From Liolophura sinensis (Eukaryota > Mollusca > Polyplacophora > Chitonida > Chitonidae), in contig NC_088298.1 of assembly GCF_032854445.1 (NCBI RefSeq), positions 24,949,295 through 24,993,479 of the forward strand: 44,185 bases of DNA, in the 5' to 3' direction. Made by a program: the position numbers and the translations under genes. Of the stretch, positions 12,001 through 20,492 are shown piece by piece. Within the stretch, counting starts at the first letter, position 1. Every line of letters begins with the position of its first letter. Below the pieces are notes generated by a model. The model saw only the letters and a list, made by a program, of their open reading frames with translations. It was not told the DNA's origin and made no database searches.

Positions 12001-15000
12001 TATATGACCAAGGTGGAAGAAGTAGAACCAAAAATTTGGTTTGAACAAGTTCTGAAAAATAGAAAATATTAAAGTATGGTGAGGTTTAACTAAAACCAAA
12101 ACACATCAGACTGTTTTGACAATTTTATACATTGTGGTATTTATAAGCTTTTGGCGTGTTTTTTTTCCTGAACATGGCAGAGGTTGTGACCAACAGCTAA
12201 AGAACACCACCGAGCACAAAACTGTCAAAATACTGTAAATCACATAAAGTTTAGCCGATGAATAAGCATATCCCATGATTCCTTGAGTCTAGTTGTGATT
12301 TTTGGTAATTGGACACAGATGGGGGTCAGTGGGGGTCTGAGGTGTGTGTTTGCAGGATTGTACAGACCTGTGACAAGACCAATAAACATGCTTACACTTC
12401 ACTGAACATGCTACTGATAGCTCTGGAAAATCACTACACAGCTACTGTTAGAATGCAGAGCTCAGTATGGTTTGCCTAGTGACGAATAGGTATCTAGTCT
12501 AAAGTAAATAAATACCCATGTGCATTGTAAAAGCTAAATTACAAGTATAAATACGAGACTTTACTGCTCCAGCTTTACAGGATTGCAGTTGTTTTATCAG
12601 AACTCAAGATAACACCTTACCAGCTAACAACAGCGTTCATTGCATGGAAATTTGGGGGGAGGAGCTACATGTGTGAATTATTGAGTATTCAGATACAAAT
12701 GGCAGAGTTGTATTGATATCAAGGCTAATCCCAACCTTTCCCACAGCTCTGGGTATAGTCTTGAAAGTTTCAACAGTAACTTCAGGAGGCCCGTCAATCA
12801 CAACAGAGACCCTATCTGACAACCTGATGTGTTAGCAATTGTTTTTAGTTCTACTCACAGTAAATGTGTTAGGCATGTTGTGTAAACCACTGAAATACAC
12901 GACTACATGGCTTTACTGAAATGGTTTAGTGGGAAAGTCCAAAGCAGATTCACAAAAATTACTGTACATGGATTTCACTGGGCACATGGCTGCATGTAAA
13001 TTAATGGATCTCCGTCTGCTAGTCTAGATTTGGTGGGAGACTTTACGCTCCAAGAGGCGTGTCAATGAAAATGCATCTCATTGGCCAGTGTTGAAATGGG
13101 TAAGGTGTCAGTTACCTGTAGACATTAACGTGTGTGTGACTCTTGAGTTCTCAGTCCAGTTGCATGGCAATCGGCTGTCAAAACGATGCAAGGACGTGGT
13201 TAGAACAGATGACATATCTAGTTTCGGAAACTTTACCGAAATGTGTTTTCTGTGTTCAACTGAAGGTACCCGATTTGACAAGGCGGGAAAATAGAATACT
13301 TCTGAAATGGGAGGAGAGTTTTGACTGAAATGAAATAACGTGCATGAAACATGGCAAATTCCACTGCTATTTTACGAGGGCTTGACGACTTTGAAGTTAC
13401 CATTCAGACCTGTTTCTCTGAAATGCCTTTGTATAATGCCTTTGTATACCGATTTGTTAAATTTATTTATGGGGCCGTGAATGGAAAACACCAATCCCCG
13501 GATAAATGCGATTATCGGGGGACCTCCATAAAACCAAAGCAATTAAGCATTTGCCCATTCAACTGAGGCCAGCAAATGTAACCCACAAATTTATCCTGTC
13601 AACCTGAGAAATAATAATTCAAGTAGCCTGTTTAGCGTGGACATTTTTGGAATATATAGGTTTGTTGCAATTGTCGCTTGATACTTTATTCACTCTAATT
13701 CATGAGTAAAAGGTGTGACTAGTGGAGAAATCTGTAAGTCGAAGTACTACTACTGTAGTTGACGCCTATCCAGTGCAGATTAGCATCCTAAGACTTCATG
13801 ATGTGTAATGGAGGGAGGGAGGGGGGGTGGGGGTCAAATACATGTATCTCATGTGTTATGTCCCCTCAGACAGTGGAGAAGAACGGGTCAAAAAAAAAAA
13901 ATTTTTTTTTTCCCACGACTGACTGACCCAACTTTGAGAACAATGGCTTGTTACGCGCCACCAACGACGTTTCAATGAGAGTCCAGATGGACTAGTGGGT
14001 GTATAATCACCCTTTTCTCAGTCCACGCCTGGGGAGTCTACCCCGTGTGGCAAGGGCCAGCAACCAGACCATCACTGGGGGTTACAGCTGAGGGCTGATC
14101 TCCTGTCATCTCCTCCGGCAACTCAAATAGGCTAAACTTTATAGCCAGTAATTTTCGGCTAAACTTGCTGTGATTTACGGTACATAGAAAACAAACTGAT
14201 GTCAAATTTTTTAACATGTAAATCTGAAAATATTCATTTGGGTTGAGTCCTGTGCCTAACTCCAGACAACTGCTCGTTTTTCCCTCTAGGCCCATGAGGA
14301 ATACCTTAACACCTTGATGAGATTCTGGTTGAACTTCAATAAAGCACTGTTCAGGGCAAATTTTGACAAAACTTTGCAAATCAATCTTTCATAACTTTTC
14401 TCAGAAATCAAATGGTCATATATCACTAAAATGTACATGTCTTGTACCAAAAAATTCATGACATATACAGTTGAGAAGTTGGTGAAAGTGAAATCTCTTT
14501 ACTGCACTGATCCAGACAGTTGCATTATGAACTCACCATTTTCTCGGCAGTTGCTCTAACTTCCCTGAAATCTTTGTCCATGTCCCTCACAACGTACTCC
14601 CCTTTGCGGAGATCCCCTTTGTAGATGGGTGTTAGGTACTTCTTCACATTGCCGAGGTCATTGTGGAATGCTCGGAAGGCATCCTGACAACAAAGCCACA
14701 TCACAAAACATTCACTTCCACTTTTTCGCATCTTTTTAGACACCTTCATCACGTTTCATCACGCGAACAACAATTGGAAATATGCTTCAGTGTTATTAAT
14801 ATGTAACACAGAGGTCAATTTTTCAGTTCTTGTATTTTTGTTTGAAACTGACTGATAATAATAGCAAAGAATACAAACCTTTCATAAAATATAAAGCAAA
14901 AGATAAGCCATTCGTCATGAAATTCATAAATCAAGCTATGCCCTATAGGAGCACAGACATGGCAGAACCCTTTAGCTTGGTTTTACAGTACGATAGGGCA

Positions 15001-18000
15001 GTAGACTAATTCTTACAGAATGATAGGGCAGCAGACAAGAATTCTTACAGTACGATAGCGCAGTAGGAAAGAATTCTTACAGTACGATAACGCAGTAGAC
15101 AAGAATTCTTACAGTACGATAGGGCAGCAGACAAGAATTCTTACAGAACGATAGCGCAGTAGACAAGAATTCTTACAGTATGATAGGGCAGCAGACAAGA
15201 ATTCTTACAGTAAGATAGCGCAGTAGGAAAGAATTCTTACAGTACGATAACACAGTAGACAATAATTCTTACAGTGCGATAGTGCAGTAGACAAGAATTC
15301 TTACAGTGCGATAGTGCAGTAGACAAGAATTCTTACAGTACGATAGCGCAGTAGACAAGAATTCTTACAGTATGATAGCGCAGTAGGGAAGAATTCTTAC
15401 AGTACGATAGCGCAGTAGACAAGAATTCTTACAGTGCAATAACGCAGTAGACAAGAATTCTTACAGTGCAATAGCGCAGTAGACAATAATTCTTACAGTA
15501 CAATAACGCAGTAGGCAAGAATTCTTACAGAACGATAGGGCAGTAGACAAGAATTCTTACAGTGCAATAGCGCAGTAGACAATAATTCTTACAGTACAAT
15601 AGGGCAGCAGACAAGAATTCTTACAGTATGATAGGGCAGCAGACAAGAATTCTTACAGTATGATAGGGCAGCAGACAAGAATTCTTACAGTATGATAACG
15701 CAGTAGACAAGAATTCTTACAGTACGATAGGGCAGTAGACAAGAATTCTTACAGTATGATAGCGCAGTAGAAAAGAATTCTTACAGTACGATAGCGCAGT
15801 GCAATAGTGCAGTAGACAATAATTCTTACAGTACAATAGGGCAGCAGACAAGAATTCTTACAGTGCAATAGCGCAGTAGACAATAATTCTTACAGTACAA
15901 TAGGGCAGCAGACAAGAATTCTTACAGTACGATAGCGCAGTGCAATAGTGCAGTAGACAATAATTCTTACAGTACAATAGGCAGCAGACAAGAATTCTTA
16001 CAGTGCAATAGCGCAGTAGACAATAATTCTTACTGTACAATAGGGCAGCAGACAAGAATTCTTACAGTATGATAGGGCAGCAGACAAGAATTCTTACAGT
16101 ATGATAACGCAGTAGACAAGAATTCTTACAGTACGATAGGGCAGTAGACAAGAATTCTTACAGTATGATAGCGCAGTAGGAAAGAATTCTTACAGTACGA
16201 TAGCGCAGTGCAATAGTGCAGTAGACAAGAATTCTTACAGTGCGACAGCGCAGTAGACAAAAATTCTTAAAGTATGATAGCGCAGTAGACAAGAATTCTT
16301 ACAGTGCAATAGTGCAGTAGACAAGAATTCTTACAGTGCAATAGCGCAGTAGACAAGAATTCTTACAGTGCGATAGCGCAGTAGACAAGAATTCTTACAG
16401 TGCAATAGTGCAGTGCAATAGTGCAGTAGACAAGAATTCTTACAGTACGATAGGGCAGTAGACAAGAATTCTTACAGTGCAATAGTGCAGTAGACAAGAA
16501 TTCTTACAGTGCGATAGCGCAGCAGACAAGAATTCTTACAGTACGATAGGGCAGTAGACAAGAATTCTTACAGTGCAATAGTGCAGTAGACAAGAATTCT
16601 TACAGTGTGATAGCGCAGTAGACAAGAATTCTTACAGTATGATACCGCAGTAGGAAAGAATTCTTACAGTACGATAGCGCAGTGCAATAGTGCAGTAGAC
16701 AAGAATTCTTACAGTATGATAACGCAGTAGACAAGAATTCTTACAGTACGATAGGGCAGTAGACAAGAATTCTTACAGTATGATAGCGCAGTAGGAAAGA
16801 ATTCTTACAGTACGATAGCGCAGTGCAATAGTGCAGTAGACAAGAATTCTTACAGTATGATAACGCAGTAGACAAGAATTCTTACAGTACGATAGGGCAG
16901 TAGACAAGAATTCTTACAGTATGATAGCGCAGTGCAATAGTGCAGTAGACAAGAATTCTTACAGTGCGACAGCGCAGTAGACAAAAATTCTTAAAGTATG
17001 ATAGCGCAGTAGACAAGAATTCTTACAGTGCAATAGTGCAGTAGACAAGAATTCTTACAGTGCGATAGTGCAGTAGACAAGAATTCTTACAGTGCAATAG
17101 CGCAGTAGACAAGAATTCTTACAGTGCAATAGCGCAGTAGACAAGAATTCTTACAGTGCAATAGTGCAGTGCAATAGCGCAGTAGACAATAATTCTTACA
17201 GTACGATAGGGCAGTAGACAATAATTCTTACAGTGCAATAGTGCAGTAGACAAGAATTCTTACAGTGCGATAGCGCAGTAGACAAGAATTCTTGCAGTAC
17301 GACAGCGCAGTGCAATAGCTCAGTAGACAAGAATTCTTACAATGCGATGGTGCAGTAGACAATAATTCTTACATTACGATAGGGCAGTAGACAATAATTC
17401 TTACAGTGCGATAGTGCAGTAGACAATAATTCTTACAGTGCAATAGCGCAGTAGACAAGAATTCTTACAGAACGATAATGCAGTAGACAAGAATTCTTAC
17501 AGTATGATAGGGCAGTAGACAAGAATTCTTACAGTATGATAGGGCAGTAGACAAGAATTCTTACAGTATGATAGGGCAGTAGACAAGAATTCTTACAGTA
17601 TGATAGCGCAGTAGGAAAGAATTCTTACAGTACGATAACGCAGTAGGCAAGAATTCTTACAGTATGATAGGGCAGCAGACAAGAATTCTTACAGTATGAT
17701 AGTGCAGTAGACAGTATAATAGGGCAGTAGACAAGAATTCTTACAGTATAATAGGGCAGTAGACAAGAATTCTTACAGTATGATAGCGCAGTAGGGAAGA
17801 ATTCTTACAGTACGATAGCGCAGCAGACAAAAATTCTTACAATACGATAGCGCAGCAGACAAGAATTCTTACAGTGCGATAGCGCAGTAGACAAAAATTC
17901 TAACAGTACGATAGCGCAGTAGACAAAAATTCTTACAATACGATAGCGCAGTAGACAAGAATTCTTACAGTATGATAGCGCAGTAGACAAGAATTCTTAC

Positions 18001-18382
18001 AGTACGATAGCTCAGTAGACAAGAATTCTTACAGTATGATAGCGCAGTAGACAAGAATTCGTACAGTGCGATAGCACAGTAGACAAAAATTCTTACAGTA
18101 TGATAGCGCAGCAGACAAGAATTCTTACAGTATGATAGCGCAGTAGACAAGAATTCTTACAGTGCGATAGCACAGTAGACAAGACAAGCACATGGTCAGA
18201 ATTCTTACAGTGGCATCTTGTCCAGCAAAATGGCTGATGACCCGACTTCCTCCGGGATGACGCCTGGACCAGTTAGTTATGTCATAGACCTTCCCCTCGA
18301 TCACGAGCCACTTGTCATCGTGCTTGTTATGAGCAATGACATCTTCCCAGGTAAACGTATCATTGGACGGTGGTATTCCCAT
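31..18382 (-). CDS. FADS: Front-end fatty acid desaturase with fused cytochrome b5 domain (12 coding exons)
   Basis: Exons in transcript order: 18209-18382, 14537-14683, 11905-12051, 11478-11579, 10494-10553, 8579-8644, 6645-6705, 5388-5464, 2499-2596, 1590-1766, 809-934, 31-91. Together they give 1296 nt, exactly 431 codons plus TAA, and every junction is GT-AG with consistent phase. Cytochrome b5 domain: about residues 9-80, with HPGG at 42-45 and a second likely haem ligand His65. Desaturase histidine boxes: HDFGH 164-168, HYQHH 201-205, QIEHH 366-370. The Gln that opens the third box is the hallmark of front-end desaturases. Hydrophobic segments lie at about 114-135, 141-160, 253-270 and 279-310. 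The family acts in the ER membrane and inserts a cis double bond between an existing one and the carboxyl end of a fatty acyl chain (delta-5, -6 or -8), taking electrons through the fused b5. Length fits the usual 430-450 aa. Regioselectivity cannot be read from sequence. The ATG at 18382 has A at -3 and G at +4, but an acceptor 24 nt upstream leaves an open frame, so an upstream start is possible. Confidence 0.96.
92..808 (-). other. Desaturase intron 11, no repeats recognised
   Basis: 717 nt of AT-rich intron with gtaaga...tttctttag ends. It holds only short homopolymer and gtt-repeat tracts. I see no gene or mobile element. Confidence 0.8.
809..934 (-). CDS. FADS: Desaturase exon 11 (residues 370-411)
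   Basis: 126 nt, acceptor cccttcacag and donor gtaaga. It completes box III and continues [20 protein letters not shown], then CQKHGIDYQ, the conserved C-terminal cytoplasmic region. It ends phase 2 (CG|G, Arg412). Confidence 0.96.
1395..1576. mobile_element. Diverged copy of a small terminal-inverted-repeat element, in intron 10
   Basis: Shares the internal strings gggatagggtttcctggg-like and cttgaataaatctac, and the right end ccaatgagaatcgatt...gtatcc, with the cleaner copy at 38278-38393. About 50 bp of extra sequence separates the internal part from the right end. A perfect 8-bp-arm hairpin (cctccatt ata aatggagg) sits at its left, about 1399-1417. Lies within intron 10 (935-1589), otherwise featureless. 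Confidence 0.5.
1590..1766 (-). CDS. FADS: Desaturase exon 10 (residues 311-370, most of histidine box III)
   Basis: 177 nt, acceptor ttttttttccgcag and donor gtaagt. It includes [20 protein letters not shown], then [20 protein letters not shown] and EH. The second His of QIEHH is split CA|C across intron 10. This is the catalytic third box, with Gln366 as the front-end signature. Confidence 0.97.
1878..1957 (-). mobile_element. Internally deleted SINE remnant in intron 9
   Basis: Begins with the SINE tail in reverse (atttgattggtgttttacgc), then jumps directly to aggttgctagcaggccttcc and ggagaggaagccagca. It lacks about 130 bp of the middle compared with the full copy at 22241-22507. The rest of intron 9 (1767-2498) shows no feature. 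Confidence 0.75.
2499..2596 (-). CDS. FADS: Desaturase exon 9 (residues 279-310 plus two bases of 311)
   Basis: A 98-nt exon, acceptor attttcacag and donor gtaaat. It encodes [20 protein letters not shown] and then a further hydrophobic run. This matches the (V)DLAWM...F membrane segment that follows exon 8 sequence in relatives. It ends phase 2 (AG|G, Arg311). Confidence 0.94.
3661..4811. repeat. 48-bp minisatellite, about 24 copies, intron 8
   Basis: The unit on the plus strand contains cttggtgctgcgggagagca followed by tcagggatggtcagggtgat and tatactga. Period is exactly 48 nt over most of the array; two units near 4605 and 4700 carry one extra base. Because 48 is divisible by three, the array is open as 16-residue repeats in more than one frame. 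It lies antisense within a desaturase intron. In the desaturase sense each unit reads CTGATGCTCTCCCGCAG, which resembles a splice acceptor. Flanking intron 8 sequence (2597-3660, 4812-5387) holds no other feature. Confidence 0.97.
5388..5464 (-). CDS. FADS: Desaturase exon 8 (residues 253-278)
   Basis: A 77-nt exon, acceptor tctgtttcacag and donor gtgagt. It encodes [19 protein letters not shown] followed by TRRAWS. The (I)GPPLL...YFQ membrane segment is strongly family-typical. Confidence 0.95.
5465..6644 (-). other. Desaturase intron 7, no repeats recognised
   Basis: 1180 nt with gtgagt and ttcacag ends. It contains several long A/T homopolymers (near 5600, 6190 and 6433) but no tandem array and no recognisable element. 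Confidence 0.75.
6645..6705 (-). CDS. FADS: Desaturase exon 7 (residues 233-252 plus first base of 253)
   Basis: A 61-nt exon, acceptor ctctttcag and donor gtgagt. It encodes a lysine-rich stretch followed by [12 protein letters not shown], a motif that precedes the third membrane segment in this family. It ends in phase 1 (A|TC, making Ile253 with the next exon). Confidence 0.94.
7040..7105 (-). mobile_element. Possible older tRNA-derived repeat fragment
   Basis: The string gggcgctctacc reads in reverse as GGTAGAGCGCCC, the A-box neighbourhood of many tRNAs, and ggatcgaccaccct is near a degenerate B-box. The SINE at 7120 has inserted directly at its edge. Weak evidence only. Confidence 0.3.
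7120..7362 (+). mobile_element. tRNA-derived SINE, near full length, with 14-bp target-site duplication (intron 6)
   Basis: The head carries a pol III A-box (TGGCTCAGTCGG) and B-box-like GAGTTCAAGTCC. The body runs through ctgccagcaacctgcggatg, and the tail ends ggcgtaaaacaccaatcaaa plus about 18 A. The perfect 14-bp direct repeat tctaccttcaaaat flanks it at 7106-7119 and 7363-7376, which proves retroposition. The family resembles widespread molluscan tRNA-SINEs such as RUDI; that assignment is from memory and unverified. Relative to the copy at 22241 it lacks a short central segment. Confidence 0.95.
7481..8118. repeat. 18-bp minisatellite, about 35 copies, intron 6
   Basis: Unit is ggaccacacacagtccct-like, with accgc/atcac and cagcccc/cagtccc variants that sort into blocks: cagcccc to the left, cagtccc to the right. 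Near the right end three units are interrupted by acaaaggtattctc, giving a longer composite repeat. The multiple-of-three period opens several meaningless reading frames on both strands. It starts beside (ttta)n at about 7460. Confidence 0.96.
8579..8644 (-). CDS. FADS: Desaturase exon 6 (residues 211-232)
   Basis: A 66-nt exon, phase 0, acceptor ttgttgttgcag and donor gtgagt. It encodes [19 protein letters not shown], the usual DPD(V/I) stretch following box II in animal front-end desaturases. Confidence 0.94.
8733..9966. repeat. 45-bp minisatellite with about 224-bp higher-order duplication, intron 5
   Basis: The unit contains ggctacctcgtgccactttg, aggacaagttccagagcgcg and ttaca; about 27 copies. 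A five-unit block that includes one 44-bp variant (cgccttgggggcaag) is duplicated almost exactly with an offset of 224 bp (blocks from about 9339 and about 9563, with a partial third copy from about 9787). This shows recent block-wise expansion. Confidence 0.96.
10336..10370. repeat. 35-bp near-perfect palindrome, intron 5
   Basis: The arms TAAAAATAGCTATAA and TTATAGCTATTTTTA, around tgcat-like sequence, form an almost complete inverted repeat that could extrude as a cruciform or fold as a hairpin in the intron RNA about 125 nt after exon 5. Confidence 0.85.
10494..10553 (-). CDS. FADS: Desaturase exon 5 (residues 191-210, histidine box II)
   Basis: A 60-nt exon too small to show as a long open frame. 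Acceptor is tttgctttcag, donor gtaagt, phase 0. It encodes [20 protein letters not shown], which carries box II (HYQHH, 201-205) and the conserved AKPN that follows it. Most family members I know have HRHFQHH-like sequence here, so Met and Tyr are mild variants that leave the ligand histidines intact. Confidence 0.95.
10586..11316. repeat. 73-bp minisatellite, 10 copies, intron 4
   Basis: The unit contains ctacctgtgttcatgtcaag, gaaaagccatgaaatttgag and atcctcctagaacaggtgtc. Spacing of ctacctgtg is exactly 73 nt in the copies I measured. Copies differ at only a few positions (tcaagg/tcgagg, gtggtt/gtgatt). In desaturase sense each unit contains CATGAACACAGGTAGATT, which has AG|GT in both acceptor-like and donor-like context. 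The last unit ends about 32 nt from the true exon 5 acceptor. Confidence 0.97.
11478..11579 (-). CDS. FADS: Desaturase exon 4 (residues 157-190, histidine box I)
   Basis: 34 codons, phase 0, acceptor aattctggcag and donor gtaaat. It contains [15 protein letters not shown], the first iron-binding histidine box (HDFGH, residues 164-168) in its family context. Confidence 0.96.
11905..12051 (-). CDS. FADS: Desaturase exon 3 (residues 108-156)
   Basis: 49 codons, phase 0, acceptor ctatttttcag and donor gtaagc. It encodes the first two hydrophobic segments ([20 protein letters not shown], and the [15 protein letters not shown] stretch), as expected just before histidine box I. Confidence 0.95.
12052..14536 (-). 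other. Desaturase intron 2, mostly unique sequence
   Basis: 2485 nt, the longest intron stretch without a minisatellite. It contains an A11T11-like block at about 13890-13912 and a G-rich tract at 13811-13833. No domain or coding signal was recognised in its short open frames. Confidence 0.7.
13811..13833 (+). other. G-quadruplex-forming tract in intron 2
   Basis: Four or more G-runs (GAGGGAGGGAGGGGGGG, then TGGGGG) separated by single bases meet the usual G3 loop pattern with very short loops. The G-strand is the desaturase template strand. Confidence 0.7.
14537..14683 (-). CDS. FADS: Desaturase exon 2 (residues 59-107)
   Basis: 49 codons, phase 0 on both sides, between acceptor gttgtcag and donor gtgagt. 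It starts DAFRAFHND, which completes the cytochrome b5 haem pocket; His65 is the expected second axial ligand. It then covers the charged linker leading to the membrane domain ([16 protein letters not shown]). Confidence 0.95.
14983..18208. repeat. 32-bp minisatellite, about 100 copies, filling intron 1 up to the exon 1 donor
   Basis: Plus-strand unit is acaagaattcttacagtgca then atagcgcagtag, with gca/acg/atg and agcgc/agggc/agtgc variants and occasional 13-nt partial units (cagtgcaatagtg). In the desaturase sense every unit presents CACTGTAAGAATTC-like sequence. The real exon 1 donor reads CCACTGTAAGAATTCT, so the array looks seeded from the exon-intron boundary. Most units contain an EcoRI site (GAATTC). 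The first repeat donor is 48 nt from the true one, and the next ones follow at 32-nt spacing. Confidence 0.98.
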
Positions 18383-18406
18383 CGTGTGGCCGGCTCTGAT
18401 CGTAAC
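18209..18406 (-). CDS. FADS: Desaturase exon 1 (first identified; residues 1-58)
   Basis: Carries the start of the cytochrome b5 domain, including FTWEDV near the N-terminus and [19 protein letters not shown] at the end. It ends GCCACT|gtaagaatt. The exon begins after the acceptor ttgacag at 18407-18409 and has 24 nt before the ATG at 18382. Those 24 nt are open in frame (VTIRAGHT), so they are either 5' UTR or coding sequence continued from an unseen upstream exon. The donor context is the same sequence that is amplified in the intron 1 minisatellite. The reading frame stays open 81 nt into the intron. Confidence 0.95.
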
Positions 18407-18515
18407 CTGTCAACATAGTGAAGAGGGCTAGATGAGAGCAAGCAGTCTGGAGACAACTGATAGTGCAGACTAATAATACATCGTTACAAGTTCTTATTTA
18501 GGAAGAGCAATAGAA

Positions 18516-19533
18516 ATGAATGAGTGTAATGTACATTGTTCAGCCATTACACTCATTCATGCACGTCCATGTACAGTACATTGTTCAGCCATTGCACTCA
18601 TTCATGCACGTCCATGTACTGTACATTGTTCAGCCATTACACTCATTCATGCATGTCCACGTACTATACATTGTGCAGCCATTACACTCATTCGTGCATG
18701 TCTGCGTACTGTACACTGTTCAGCCATTACACTCATTCATGCACCTCCATGTACTGTACATTGTTCAGCCATTACACTCATTCATGCACCTCCACGTACT
18801 GAACAATGTTCAGCCATTACGCTCATTCGTGCACGTCCATGTACAGTACAGTGTTCAGCCATTACACTCATTCATGCATGTCCAAGTACCGAACGTTGTT
18901 CAGCCATTACTCATTCATGCATGTCCATGTACTGTACACTGTTCAGCCATTACACTCATTCATGCATGTCCAAGTATCGAACGTTGTTCAGCCATTACTC
19001 ATTCATGCATGTCCAAATACTATACATTGTGCAGCCATTACACTCATTCGTGCATGTGCACGTACTGTACACTGTTCAGCCATTACACTCATTCATGCAC
19101 GTCCATGTACAGTACATTATTCAGCCATTACACTCATTCGTGTATGGCCATGTACTGCACATTGTTCAGCCATTACACTCATTCAAGCACATCCATGTAC
19201 AGTACATTGTTCAGCCATTATACTCATTCATGCATGTCCACGTACTGTACATTGTTCAGCCATTACACTCATTCGTGTATGTCCATGTACTGTACATTGT
19301 TCAGCCATTACACTCATTCATGCATGTCCATGTACAGTACATTGTTCAGCCCACACCCTCATTCATTGCACGACCATGTACATTACTTTGTTCAGCCCAC
19401 ACCCTCATTCATGCACCTCCACTTACCGAACACTGTTCAGCTATTACACTCTTTCATGCATGTCCATGTACAGTACATTGTTCAGCCCACACCCTCATTC
19501 ATGCATGTCCATGTACATTGTTCAGCCATTATG
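18516..19533. repeat. 45-bp minisatellite, about 22 copies, upstream of desaturase exon 1
   Basis: The unit contains cattgttcagccattacact, cattcatgcatgtccatgta and ctgta. Later copies carry cccacaccctc in place of cattacactc. It starts about 110 bp upstream of the exon 1 acceptor, so it probably lies in a 5' intron. The divisible-by-three period makes all three plus frames open for hundreds of codons; none looks like a protein. Confidence 0.96.
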
Positions 19534-19896
19534 GTAACTCAGTCATACAAGTACATGTGCCTAAATCTGCAAACTGCACACTGGCCTGAAAATAAGTTTT
19601 AAGCCCCTTTATAGCTGGTCTTTGAGAAAAGCTAGGCTAACACATGACAGCAACCTCAGCTTAAAAATTCCCTACAAAATTTACAATATTATTTACATAC
19701 ATGTACATGGCAGGTTTGTCCTTTCCCCAACAGCTGACCCTCAAAATGCATGTACTATCTGGTACAAAACTTGATCCTTGTCCTGAACACTGCATTTTAA
19801 CATGCAGGCTTGGAATCATGCAGAGAAAATTGATGACATACCTTGTAAAAATGTCTGAAATTTAGCCTGAAAAAGGCAGTGGTACATGCACAGGTA

Positions 19897-20492
19897 GTGG
19901 GATATATGCGCATGTACTGTATGCATGCGCAGTCACTGTACACATACCCAGGCACTGTATACATGCGCAGGCACTGTATACATTCGCAGGCACTGTATAC
20001 ATGCGCAGGCATTGCATACATTCGCAGCACTGCATACTGCGCAGGCATTGCATACATGAGCAGGCACCACATACATGCACAGGTACTGTATACATTGCGC
20101 ACGGTATACATGCGCAGGCACTGTATACATGTGCAGGCACTGTATACATGCGCAGACACTGTATACATGTGCAGGCACTGCATACATGCGCAGGCACGGC
20201 ATACATGCGCAGACACTGCATACATGAGCAGCACCACATACATGCGCAGGTACGGTATACATGCGCAGGCACTGTATACATGCGCAGGCACGGTATACAT
20301 GTGCAGGCACTGCATACATGCGCAGGCACTGCATACATGCGCAGGCACTGCATACATGTGCAGGCACTGCATACATGCACAGGCACTGCATACATGCGCA
20401 GGCCCTGTATAAATGCGCAGGTGCGCAGGCACTGCATACATGCGCAGGCACTGTATACATGCGCAGGCACTGCATACATGCGCAGGCACTGT
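19897..20492. repeat. 19-bp minisatellite, about 31 copies, with alternating purine-pyrimidine core
   Basis: Unit is gcgcaggcactgtatacat with ctgcatacat and cacggtatac variants. The 13-nt stretch GTATACATGCGCA strictly alternates purine and pyrimidine in most copies, a Z-DNA-prone pattern recurring every 19 bp. Confidence 0.95.

Noticed and set aside
13351-13566. A 71-codon plus-strand frame in intron 2 as a nested gene
   Set aside because: No recognisable domain, no promoter or splice context, and its length is within chance expectation for AT-moderate intron sequence.
14983-18208. CRISPR-like array in intron 1 (regular short repeats)
   Set aside because: There are no unique spacers between repeats; units are contiguous 32-bp minisatellite copies in a eukaryotic intron.
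18125-18208. Extension of desaturase exon 1 into the repeat (VRILTM and onward) as the normal coding sequence
   Set aside because: It crosses a good donor whose removal joins perfectly in frame to exon 2 and restores the conserved DAF...FH segment. Kept only as a possible rare isoform.
18516-19602. Overlapping 243-360 codon frames in the 45-bp array
   Set aside because: All three plus frames are open at once, the expected result of a stop-poor repeat with a period divisible by three. Composition (runs of H, S, C, T) and lack of any start context argue against coding.
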